A stretch of 64,000 nt of DNA from Ehretia macrophylla (Eukaryota; Streptophyta; Magnoliopsida; Boraginales; Ehretiaceae): the NCBI GenBank assembly GCA_037974665.1, contig CM075768.1, forward strand, positions 12,763,001 to 12,827,000, given 5' to 3'. Under the pieces are notes generated by a model. The model did no database searches. It was not told the DNA's origin and saw nothing but the letters and a program-made list of their open reading frames with translations. The translations under genes were made by a program, and so were the position numbers. Positions 47,041-57,879 of this stretch are shown in pieces. Position 1 is the stretch's first letter. Each line of letters starts with the position of its first letter.

Positions 47041-47645
47041 TAATTCCTTCTTGGACTCTCAATCATCATTTGCTGAAGCAAAGATAAAGATGGGTGGTGT
47101 CAACACAAGATCTAACAGAGAGATCAGGCTAATTTGTAGTAGCTTCAATTGACTTTTAAAGCTTTTACATGACAAATATTTTTACTATGGCATGTCATGT
47201 AATAAGCGGATCTTTATATTAAGTGCCTATGGTACATAGTTATAATACTATAACAACTCCAAAGTGAAGATTCTTATAGAGGCAGTGAAAGAGCCGAGAG
47301 AGAAGTTAAAATTGATTTTATGTTAATATTTATTTATTGGGAAATCTATAATCTACAGAACTATGACTTACAATCTGGCTTCTGCAGCAGTAAAAATTGT
47401 AGTAATGAGAACAACTAGCTTGCTTTCCTTGACCGCTTTTGCAGCCACTTTCTATACTGAAATGGAGAAGGTTTGCGGAGCAAGGCCCTCTTTTCTCTCC
47501 TCCCTCGCGCTCCTTCGCTTTCCACTGTTCTCTTTCTTTCCACCGAGTAAATCTGTATACTATGTACTCAATAGGCTAAATAAACTAGCAGCAAGTTTTC
47601 ACCATGCCGGCCTCTTCCTGATTGGGAAGGAAGGAAAATCGACTA

Positions 47646-50600
47646 TCAGAAAGCAGCAGTCCACACAGCATTCTCACCTTCCCCACAGCGCCTGTGGACT
47701 TCCTTTATTCTATCAACTGACCTGCATATACCACTGCAGCTCCAGTCAAACGAAGCAACACAAATGTTGCCTGCTTGTGCTTTCCATTCACAATCTGCAG
47801 GGACAATATGTTACATAAGTAGGGAGAAGCGGTAGTAAACAAGACGTGATGCAACCATTTTCACCGAGAGCACTAAGCTCTGGTGCCTCAATTCAAGTCT
47901 AGCGACAGAGAAACTAGTTGCCTGTTGAACCATTTGATAGGCTAAAATATATGGCCTTAACTTCAAGATCCATTAAAACTTTGGACAAGGGTGGTTTTCA
48001 ATTGGTTTGAGTACGAGACTATGGTTCAGAATTGAATAGGCTCCGGTGTTTGATCTGATCTTCCAGCTACTCTTGAGGTTTTCAATGCTTTTGACACGTA
48101 TTGGAGATGAGAATTTCATCAAGGGAATAACGCTCTGGCAATTGACTTTAAATATCATATCAGCTAAGGTGGCTAGGTTCAGTGCAAATCCAGATCTTGA
48201 AACAAAATCATATGCAAAAGAAGAAAAAAACCGATGAATTTCTAACTTAATGCTCATAGACAGGGAAAAATGGCATTGGATGAAAAGAGGGAAACAGAGA
48301 AAATGAAAGACATGACGTAGAATTCAGACTTCAACATGAGCTCAAGTCGTACCTGGTGGGGTTCCACAGCATAATCTTCGATCATCAATATGCTGCACAT
48401 CAAGTCCGATAAACCAGGATCCAAGAGACACATCCTCATTAGCATACTTATGCAATACATGCCTGTAGGACATAAAGTTCTCGGTTGAAGTTGCAAGAAC
48501 ACAACATAAAAACTAGTAACTTCTTGTTACATTTTGGAATTGCATCTATACTTAAGAAATGAAACTCAACTGATTTACTGAGATATAAGTAGCCAAATCT
48601 TTTGATATGGCATATAATTGTCCTGTAGCATGACGGAAATACTTGCTTCCAGAATCCCCAAATTTCCAGTATTCTGGTTCATGGTATCTTACTCCCCTGT
48701 TCCATCAGATCAAACGACTAAGAGCTAAATCGATTCACAACATTCATCAGCGTGTAATAAAAACTTTAAGAATTTCACTTACTTCTGAGCAAGGACAGGA
48801 CCAGATTTCATGCAACCTACATAAACCCTTGGTTTTTTCCGATGTCTTGATAACGTTTCTCCAAGTGTTGCTGCAACAAAAATATAAAGATACTAGATGA
48901 TTTTAAAGGCCAAAAAGCTGTGACCAACCATGATTAACAGTTTAGTAAGCCTCATAAAAAAAATGCAGTCAAATCTATTAACAAATTTAGCTGATTCCTT
49001 TTATCACGATGGTTCCAGGGATTTTCCATCAAGGTATAGAAATATAGACTACGACAGCTTTCATCATAGTGTGAAAGCTTCAAGAAAGCGAATGGATCCA
49101 AAATTATCGTACTTACCTACATTTACATGAACATCATCATCAACTTTGATGTAGTACTCTGCATCCCATAAAGAAACAGCAGTGGCAAAATATGTCTTTG
49201 TCTTCGCAGACAATTCAAGATACCCCTCGACATGATCCTGCTCATATTGCAATGAAGAAAATGTTATTATTTTCCAAGCAAACTAATTACTACAAGCACA
49301 ATGTGGTATACATCGGGCAAGTAGGTAAACAAAATTATTACCAGCCTAAGAAAATCTCCATGTTTGTTATTCTCAGCATCAATAGCTCTGTCCAGTATGC
49401 CCCCTAATGTGGCGCTGCATAACAGTAAAAAGTTTGATTAACTTAACCAGCACATGAAAAATCTACATGGCCTCTACTTATAAGAAAACAAACACCTCAG
49501 TCTCTACCTAGAAACATTTATGTGTTTGGTAAGATAGAAGAGAAGTTCCCAATGGAGGAAGGGTAGGAATTTGTGCGTCTTAATTAGAGTTAATTAACAA
49601 CATCTAAGATAATGACATCCAGCAGAGAAATCACAAAGCAAGGTAAATTAAGTTCAGCTCTTGCTCACAACATATTAGTTTGTAATGCTTTGCTAGAAAA
49701 TACTGTTCATTTCCATATTATCAAGGGAAGCTCTTTGAAAATGGGGCACGTGAGAAATTTCCTAAAGAAGTCAAAGCCTGATGTTTCAAAATTAGAACCA
49801 TGACTGAGGAGAAGAATATTAAACAATCACGACTTTATTGCGTACTGGGACAGTGGCAAACTTAGACAACATTCTTTCAGACATCATATAGTATGTGGTG
49901 GCATTCTGTTTTCTGCACCATCATAGGCTCGTAGCAGTCCTCGTTTCAATACATTCTGAGTATGAAATGTATGGAAGGACATTAATCCATGAAGACTGCA
50001 TATTGTGGGCAATGGCAGCAGCAAGAGTCCTCAGCATAGTCACAGCTGCCACAGCTTAGTTAAGAGGTTTGTATCCTTAAGGCTATCTTCTAACCTTTGA
50101 TCATGGAAACCAGAGGACAATTCGAGCAAAATTATCTATCCATAAAAGAAATTTATTCCTGAATTTCGATTAAGCATCATTTCTTGCAATTTTTACTGCT
50201 AACATTTTTCTTTTCTCTATTATGTTTGTATTACTAGCCAAAACAACAGATTCCAACTAGAACAAGATTGCATTCAGGCTTCGTTAAGCAGTCTTCATAT
50301 TTAAGATATCCAAACTATAAGAGGAGGAGCACCTCAATTTATAAACTTCGTCCGGTGCACTGAAAAAACTTTTTAGTAAGTAATATAAGCGTAAATCATT
50401 AGAAGAATGGAGAAACCCAGAAACCCACCTATGACCAATGACGAAGCGAATAATTATCCCTTTCTCTTCTTCCAACCTCCGTCTTTTTTCACCTATTTCA
50501 CCATTCCAAACACCATTTCCAATGAGAAAGCAATTCCAAAATGACAGCCGGACAAGCAAAAGAATGATACATGAGGAAGGAGGAAAGAAAAGCATAAGAT

Positions 50601-52439
50601 TTGCACGTAAACCTTGAGGCATCCAGGTAGCACGAACTGAATCCCTTCTTTTTCGACTACTAAATGCAGTATTCACTCCTATCACCATGAAATATTTTCT
50701 TCTTTGAGATGAGTCACTCTTCTCAATTTCTTCTGATATAGGAGAGCCACTAAGAATCGACCCTTGGGCTGCCTTTGCAGCAGCTAACTCCATCTCCAAA
50801 TTAGAAATAGTTTTGTCGAGTGTCCTGGATCAAATGTGAGATACAAGGTCAGCAACTAGAGCAATGACATAGGACAAGGCACCTTCAAAGAGAAAGGTAA
50901 GTGTACAAAATACGTGGCTCACTGTATAGCTCGATGAGTTTTAGAAACCTCCCCATATATGTCCTCAGCTGCTGGTTTTACACCTTTATACTGCAATTAG
51001 AGGGACAATTTGCAGAAAATTGAATAGAGAGAAACAAGATCAAGAAAAATATTATGTTCACAGTGGAACTCTGAAGACTACTTTCAAATACTTAGGCATA
51101 TAAAGTTAGAAACTTAGCAAAGAAGAAGTAAGACAAGTTAAGGAAATGATGGGAACACTCACAGATTTAGGATTGCAACCTTCTGAAACTAACTTTAATG
51201 TCTCAGCTTCTACAGCAGTTGTTCTTGTAATACCTTTCGATTCAGGCGCCGCCCACAATCTGTAACCAGTCATGTTGGTTCATTAAATCCATTACGTCCC
51301 CAAATTCAGGATCACATCTTATTACTTTCAAAGATTAAATCAAAAGAGCAAGAGTAGACGATGCTTAAAGACGTATTGCGACCAAAACAACAATCTTTTG
51401 TATTGTGCACAACAAATTTCATGAAGCAGTAGTAGAAGAATTAGCAGCTCTCGAACAGAAATTAAACTTGAAGATCCATTAGTGCTAGCTGTAATAACAG
51501 CTGACGAGTATGATTAATTATAACAAACAATAGAACTCAAAAAGAAAAAAGAATACAAAAAAACGCGATTGAAAAGAAACGAGAAAACATACTCTGATAT
51601 TATAACAGCTATCACAGACTCTTGATCAAATGACTTTAGTTAAACAAAAGAAAAAGAAAAAAAAATGTTGAGAAACAAAAACTCATATGGATAGTATAAA
51701 CAGCAATCCAAATATAGATCTGTAGCTTCTTCACCGGCATATGGAAAAGTTGGAAAAATATGATAAAACAAAACAGGACCCTGGAAACAACAGAGTTCAA
51801 TGCTCTGAAGAACCAGCAAACATCGAAACATCAGAGTTCTATCATAACTTCTGGAAAAACTCTTCAAGAAATAAATAATTCAGAGGGATAATATTTACAT
51901 GAAAATTAAAAACCATTTTTGATTTTTTTTTATTTTATAAAATTACAAATAAGTAACTATCGATCTACTGCCTCATCTAAAACTTAAGATATTAGAAATA
52001 GGGAATATCATATTTATTTATTGTCTTTAATATGCACGCTCACTTATAGGTGACATTCTTCTTTAATTGTGCCTTGCACATATAATTTCTTTTCTAAATG
52101 AGTGACGAGGAGATTTAATCCAAGCCTTCTCCAAAAGTTTAAAAAGAGTTTATTATATTTATTTATTCTATTCCACGCTAACTAATCATGTAAAGACCCT
52201 TAAGTCTCTGAAGTATCATTGTGAACAATTTAGTAAGAAAGTTAAAAAATAAACAAGCAAAGCTTATAACATTAAAAATCAAGAAAATGTAAAACAATGA
52301 GAGATAAAATGATGATGTTTTACCTACTGGTGAAGAGCATGCCAGCACAGAAACAACCAATACAAAGCAAAAGTGTCCATTTCTGAGAAACAACATTTCT
52401 TGACGATTGCTCAGGTCCTCTAATGTTCTTAAAAGACAT
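47646..52439 (-). CDS. Beta-1,3-galactosyltransferase (GT31), eleven exons, Golgi type II membrane protein
   Basis: Exons on the - strand: 52439-52324, 51259-51163, 50990-50923, 50824-50613, 50492-50429, 49414-49342, 49237-49117, 48870-48783, 48696-48571, 48462-48353 and 47794-47646. All junctions are GT-AG and the sum is 1224 bases, 407 residues plus TGA, the usual length for the family. Residues 21-37 ([16 protein letters not shown]) form a signal anchor. DUF4094-type stem sequence follows to about 105 ([18 protein letters not shown]). The galactosyltransferase domain runs from about 130 to 340, with [32 protein letters not shown], the metal-binding DDD at 243-245 and NEDVSLGSW at 330-338. 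A Cys-rich end follows ([16 protein letters not shown]). It resembles Arabidopsis B3GALT1-3 proteins, which add beta-1,3-linked galactose, likely on arabinogalactan-protein glycans. No break is seen. Confidence 0.95.
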
Positions 52440-52861
52440 TTCTCTATGCAATTCTCTTCAAGTACTTAACCAAAAGCTATATGACACCCAAGAGTCGGGT
52501 AAAATGATCATGTAGCGATTTTATGTAATCAAAATTTCAAGTTCGAACTACGAAAGCTATATCAGAAACAACCCATATACGAAGATATGAAAGTAAAACA
52601 AAATGTTTAATGCAATTCAACAGTGAAGAACCAACATAAAAGCAAAGTAGTTGTGGCACAAATATTGAAGTAGATTGATGCTAAAAAATGTTTGCTTTGT
52701 TTATTTCCTTTCTTTGGTTCTTTTCTTTTATCTTTAGCTTTCTACTTATTTTCTCTCTCTTATTACAGAGAAGAAGGAGAAGAAAGAACACTTTGCAGGG
52801 AAGGGACTTGAAACGCAAGTGAGAGAGGACTTTGTTCACCAAACGGTCCCTTTCAAGACCA

Positions 52862-52874
52862 CATTTAAATATAT
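52862..52874 (-). promoter_or_regulatory. Possible TATA box of the galactosyltransferase gene
   Basis: Read on the - strand, CATATATTTAAATG lies about 430 bases before the ATG at 52439, followed by a pyrimidine-rich stretch (TTCTTTCTTCTCCTTCTTCTC) typical of plant leaders. No other TATA-like box with a better context was seen nearby, but a leader intron is also possible. Confidence 0.4.
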
Positions 52875-52879
52875 GCTCT

Positions 52880-53972
52880 TTTCTAACTGTAACAGTTCTG
52901 CTCTCTTACATACAGGATCCGATTCTCATTAACATTATAACTTTACAAACAAAATTTAAAGGGTATAGACTGTCAAGATTTTTTCTAATATAATTATATC
53001 ATTAATTTATATTTATTAAATTTCGCTTGTAATAAGGTTATAAGCAGATTCACTCTAAGCCGACCCGATGCCTTTGTCTTTTGACAATTTTCTGCTCCAC
53101 ATTGACAGGGAATCAAGTCGACATTTTTACTTTAAGCATATCGAACTAGATTCTTTCTCATCAACAGTCTGGGGATATTTTGCCACTGTTGACATCATCT
53201 TTATATTATATAATTAAAAGAAATTTGAGGACAAATCAGCTCGATATATATAAAAATTAAAAAAAACAGAGAGAAAAGTACAAATCATCTTTTTTATGAT
53301 ACTAAGAGTGTGACTCAAATTCTCTCGTCATCCAAATCCCCATAAATGTCCTTCTCAAAGAGTTTAAGGATTTCCGTATATTAAATTATGTGACAGATTT
53401 TCATAAAGTGAATTGTGATTGTTTCCGTATTCAGTGGAATAAATGAATCAAGAACCGAACAATTTTAAAACTTTTTTATTATGTATTTGTGTGCGCAATC
53501 TTTATTGTGATTCCCAAAAACCACATTTTTTGTCGTTAATATAAACAACTTAGCAATTTTGTTGCAATGTCTACGTGCTAATAATAGTATATTAATTTTT
53601 TTCATCTTTTTTTGGAATAATTAAAAGTTACATTGCTCAAAAGCCTCATATGCTAGGGGCGGACTTGGATTCTCTCCTTTATTTTTTCTTTCATCTATTA
53701 AATAAGGTGTATTATAAATCATCAGATTTGGTGTTTTAAAATCTCTATCATTCATTTTAAATTTATTTTAAGTATCTTTTTTCACTTTTATGATAGCATA
53801 ACAAATTTTCATTTCTGTTTTTGTATTTGCTTTTTATTTATAAAAAGCGACCTACTTTGATAGTAACTAATTCTTTCATAGCCAGTAATAAACAAAGTAT
53901 AAAGAATTGAATATATAACAAAATAAAAGCATGAAATAGAAAAACTTAATTGTGTTGCACATAAGAAACTTA
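52880..53972. other. Intergenic DNA upstream of the galactosyltransferase gene
   Basis: AT-rich with no ORF of interest and no recognised repeat family. Confidence 0.5.
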
Positions 53973-54363
53973 AGCTCCGTTTGGTCTAATTGTGAAATTT
54001 TAACTTTTGAACTCTAAACCTTTTTACAGTAGAGTTTTGGTTAGAAGTGTTGTTTACCAAAAATCGTGACTATTTGGCCTATATTGGGCAATATTGAACT
54101 TTTTAAAAACTTGAGGGTAATATTGTACTTAAAAAATATGAAGGGGTATATTTGAGAAAGAAAAAGAAAACGGCTTCCTGCACCATATAAAAACAATTTT
54201 GCAAAAGCCTAGTTTGAAAAGTTTTAATTTGAAACTTCTTATTTTTTAGTTTTTTTCATCTTTAACTTTTACTTAAAAGTAATTTTAGATCAAATAGGTG
54301 AAATCAACTTCTAAATTTACAAGAAATATTTTTGAATGTCAAAAAATTAGACCAAATAAAACC
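53973..54363 (-). mobile_element. Tourist-like MITE, copy 2
   Basis: The ends are AGCTCCGTTTGGTCTAATT and AATTAGACCAAATAAAACC (inverted), with TTA on both sides (53970-53972 and 54364-54366). The interior matches copy 3 (46677-47040) in the same orientation and copy 1 (17477-17879) in the opposite one. Confidence 0.72.
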
Positions 54364-54815
54364 TTAGATCCAATAACAATGTGAGGTAGAATCAATAATA
54401 ACCAATCGTTTATTCAATTATAATAAGTAATTTGATTTATTTGAACAGCTCACTACATACTGATTTAAACGAGTACATATGACATATTAGTCATAATTTC
54501 TCTTCTTTTTTTTTTTGGTATACGCAGTGGAACGAGAGATTGACTATTGATTTACGAGTAGACTTGCGCTTTCTCCTTCTTTTTTTTTTTTTTGAGTCAA
54601 CGAGTAGACTTACTCATAATGGTGGAAGTTACATCACATTGTTGATGAGCGAACATGCATATGAAAATCAAAAACCAAGAGTAAACTATTGACTTATTGT
54701 TCCCTCGTCTAGGACAATTCAATTATGGTGTGTACCGTGTTAGGTAACCTAAGTTTACTCAGTCAATAGAGTACTATTTTATTCATCAAATTCAGTTGAC
54801 CGTAAGCCCAAGTCT

Positions 54816-55417
54816 TTTTTTGTTTTTTTTTTTGTTTAAAATAGCATATTATTAATAAAACAGAATAGATACAGAGAAGAAATGGGTTTACACTATACAA
54901 AAGTCCAAAAAACAAAACAAAGAAGCAAATGATACATGCAAAAACTGCAAACACAATGCTAAAAGGGAAGTTAAAACATCATATATGGATAAGAGGACCT
55001 ATCTTAATTGCATAAGCAATTCAAGTTGGCACAAGGTTGGATCGAGAAGACAGGAGCCGATAGTGACCTCACGAGAAAGATAGGCAGAGTTGAGAATTGT
55101 GAACAACAAAAAAAACTTTCTTTCTCATACAATTTGAAGAACTCCAAATAGCATCTAACATCAGTTGTGCGATAGAAACCAAACCATATAAATAAAACAC
55201 TAACATACCAAAAGGCACACCATAACAAAAAGAAGAGATAACATATAGGAGTATAAAGGAGAGGAAAAGAGAGAGAGAGGGCTCCGACTAGAAGAAGCCA
55301 AAGCCCCAAAGCTAAGCGGAAATGAACGGAAATAGATGAGAGGCAAGGATGGAGAAAGAGGGTGAGAAAGGATACTCTCGAAGTCGGGTGGATAAGACCA
55401 CCGAACAGTTAACACTT
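54816..55417 (-). mobile_element. Retroposon with 17-base target duplication and poly(A) tail
   Basis: The flanks ACCGTAAGCCCAAGTCT (54799-54815) and ACCGTATGCCCAAGTCT (55418-55434) differ at one base and form a target duplication. On the - strand the insert ends TATTAATAATATGC then TATTTTAAAC and an A-rich tail (plus-strand T run 54816-54835), the hallmark of LINE-mediated insertion. The body has no ORF with a known domain, and its 5' part is pyrimidine-rich. It may be a truncated LINE 3' end, a SINE-like element or a retrocopy of a non-coding RNA. Confidence 0.7.
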
Positions 55418-55434
55418 ACCGTATGCCCAAGTCT

Positions 55435-56231
55435 ATTGAACGGCGTTTGCGGTAATTTGAGAAAACATCAAAGAATTCTTTTATACAAAATTGTTTTATA
55501 TAAATTGCAAAACAAAAAAAAAACTATTACTTTTGTGCATAGAATCATGTTTTTTATGATAAGAGATCACAATTAAAAATAAAGAATTCGTGAGTTTTCG
55601 AATCTGAACTGTTTAATTAAAGACACAAAATAATTAACTAAAAATTAAAAAATAAATCTAAAAATTGTTCAAAAAAATTAATAAACACAAATAGTCCCCA
55701 AAATATAAAAAATAAGTTGAAAACTTATTTAAGAATAAAAGAACATAAGTAAAAAATGAAGAGAGAAAAGCATAAGAAAAAAGAGCATATGAAAAATAAT
55801 AAAAAATAAAAATAAAAATAAAATTTCAGGGAGTGCACGTGCACCCCTTGAAGAACCATTGGCTTGTGGCGTGTTGTAAGGGGAAGATACTTTGTACAGA
55901 GCACCTTCTCTCGTTCATTAAATCGTTAACAGCCTCCATTTTGTTCCACATGGATGCTGATAAAGTCTGAGGAAGATAAGGCCCACCTCACGAGCACCCT
56001 GACACGTGCCATATTGTGGTAATACTTCTTCCTCTGCATCTTTTTCATGAGTTCTCAAACAACTAAGAACGGCATTGACAAAAAGAAACAAACAAACAAA
56101 AAAAAAAAAACAACTAAGAACACACATCCCGTTTTGCTCTTTCAAGGGTGCTCTCGTCTTCTCATTCACTCCATTATCTCATACGGTTTGTCTCTCTTAT
56201 TGACTTCAACGTAAGAGGATTTAGAACGTCT
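55435..56231. other. Intergenic DNA, nothing firm
   Basis: AT-rich, with a palindromic GTGCACGTGCAC at about 55834-55845 and a poly(A) tract near 56100. The open stretch 55918-56169 on the - strand has no recognisable domain. Confidence 0.45.
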
Positions 56232-56341
56232 CGTAATGTTATAACATGTGAAAAATTCAATCTTAAGTAACTAAATAAATTATTTAATTTTAATTATATA
56301 AATTATATATTGAATTTTTCTTATAATATTATAACATTACG
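56232..56341. repeat. Short hairpin element (about 110 bases)
   Basis: CGTAATGTTATAACATGTGA then AAAATTCAAT at the left pairs with ATTGAATTTTTCTTATAATA then TTATAACATTACG at the right. A similar AT-rich hairpin sequence lies at about 57115-57230. Probably a very small MITE. Confidence 0.5.
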
Positions 56342-56668
56342 TAATTTAACAAACAACAGTAGTATAATGTTTTTGTCGCAAAATAACGGTAGTAATATTT
56401 ACTACTGGCCAAAGTGTAAAAAGTTAGAAATTACACTTTAAATTTTGTGGTACGGTAATTTTTTTTGTTTCTCTAAACGTGTATCCCTCTGTCTAATAAT
56501 TATAGAAACATACTCTGGGAGTTATCTTCTAAATGCTAGTGAGAACCTTTTAAACCATACGCCAGTGAAACAATTAAGTATTCGGACCAAAAACACGAAA
56601 AAACTGCTAAAATTTTATAAGATCATTTCACTCATGAAAACTAGTACGTGAACCTTATTCCTTCGTGG

Positions 56669-56806
56669 GTCTACTGGTCATTTGGTTTAGTAGTATGATT
56701 TTCACTTTATGAGTGAGAGGCTTCGAAATTAATTTTTTGAGTGTGTAACATCTTTTTTTAAAATAATGTAAAATTGACTTATATCTCCATTTAGATCAAA
56801 AGAAAA
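56669..56806 (+). mobile_element. tRNA-derived SINE, decayed copy
   Basis: TGGTTTAGTAGTATGAT corresponds to the A box of the SINE at 26310 and AGTGAGAGGCTTCGA to its B-box region. The tail ends ATTTAGATCAAAAGAAAA. It is more diverged than the adjacent copy. Confidence 0.5.
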
Positions 56807-56811
56807 AAGTC

Positions 56812-56940
56812 AAAGATCTTTTGATCTAATAGTATGATACTCGCAGTATTTGTGAGAGTTTGCGAATTCAAGTCTCGCTAACTACATATGTATATTATGT
56901 CCTTAGGCGTCCTTTGAATAAAAACAAAAAAACAAAAAAA
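56812..56940 (+). mobile_element. tRNA-derived SINE
   Basis: Same family as 26310-26439. Shared blocks are TCTAATAGTATGATACTCGC (A-box side), GCGAATTCAAGTCTCGC (B-box side), and CTTAGGCGTCCTTTGAAT followed by an A-rich tail. Confidence 0.65.
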
Positions 56941-56941
56941 G

Positions 56942-57596
56942 ATTATGTCAAGGCCAATGGCCAGCGGAGCAGGCTCTCAAGTGGGTGCAATATAAAATGT
57001 GATGATATCATATTACACTTCCTCCCTATTATTCATTAGTGGTTCAACTGATGAAGGAGCTCAAGCTCTCAGTTTCTGAGGAAGAAAGTCCTTGAAAATG
57101 GATTTAAATTTTTTCGTAATATTATAATATTATGAAAAAATTTAATAATGATAAATTATTTATATAATTATGATAAAAATATATATACAATTTATTACTA
57201 TTGAATATTTCACATTATAAGTGAATCTGGAAAATATAGGTATGGGAGTTTTCTCTTAAATGTTAATTATAACTTTATTTTTTTTCGATGATAAGAAACT
57301 TACTTTAATAAAATTACATTAAATTTATTACAAAATTATAAATATTCTGATATAGCAAGACGTCACAACAAATACTCTAATTAAGTCAATCAAAATGCAT
57401 ATAACACTTGGCAGAAGATCAGACTGTGAATGGTAAAATATTTTTCATAAGATAGAGCCTATCGATTTGAAAATATATATAAAATTCAGTAGGTGAGCTT
57501 AGCTAGCGCAGCAATTGCTTTTGGTCGGTTCCCACTGGTTCAGACCGATCCGATGTCGGCAATTTTTTGTTTATCCTTGCGATAATTCATGCTTTA
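56942..57596. other. Intergenic DNA, nothing firm
   Basis: AT-rich, with an imperfect hairpin at about 57115-57230 and no ORF. Confidence 0.45.
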
Positions 57597-57735
57597 GAGT
57601 AACCTCGGTGTTCGCGCAAAAAAAAAAAAAAAAAAAAAAACTAGTAACCTTGGTGTTCGCGCAAAAAAAAAAAAAAAAACTAGTAACCTTGGTGTTCGCG
57701 CAAAAAAAAAAAAAAAAACTAGTAACCTTGGTGTA
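57597..57735. repeat. Minisatellite of about 38-45 bases with internal poly(A)
   Basis: Four units read AGTAACCTTGGTGTTCGCGC (one with CTCGG, and the last diverging after GGTGT) followed by a run of 16 to 23 A and ACT. Unit length varies only through the A run. It lies 70 bases from the 3' end of the neighbouring LINE. Confidence 0.88.
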
Positions 57736-57879
57736 CTTGTTATGTGAAGTTTGGATTATTTCAATGTTCAAAAAATACTTCTTTTCGTTTTGGAGTATGT
57801 TGTAATTTTTTTTTTTTTTTTGTTGGTTCGTTATTTCATTCAGAAAAAGTTTAACATCAGCCTATTCCAGAGGGATAAA

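Noticed and set aside
50284..50799. 171-codon ORF as a separate gene
   Set aside because: It is exons 4 and 5 of the galactosyltransferase with the intron between them read through.
57515..57805. ORF with repeated VFAQKKKKK
   Set aside because: Artefact of the poly(A)-containing minisatellite.
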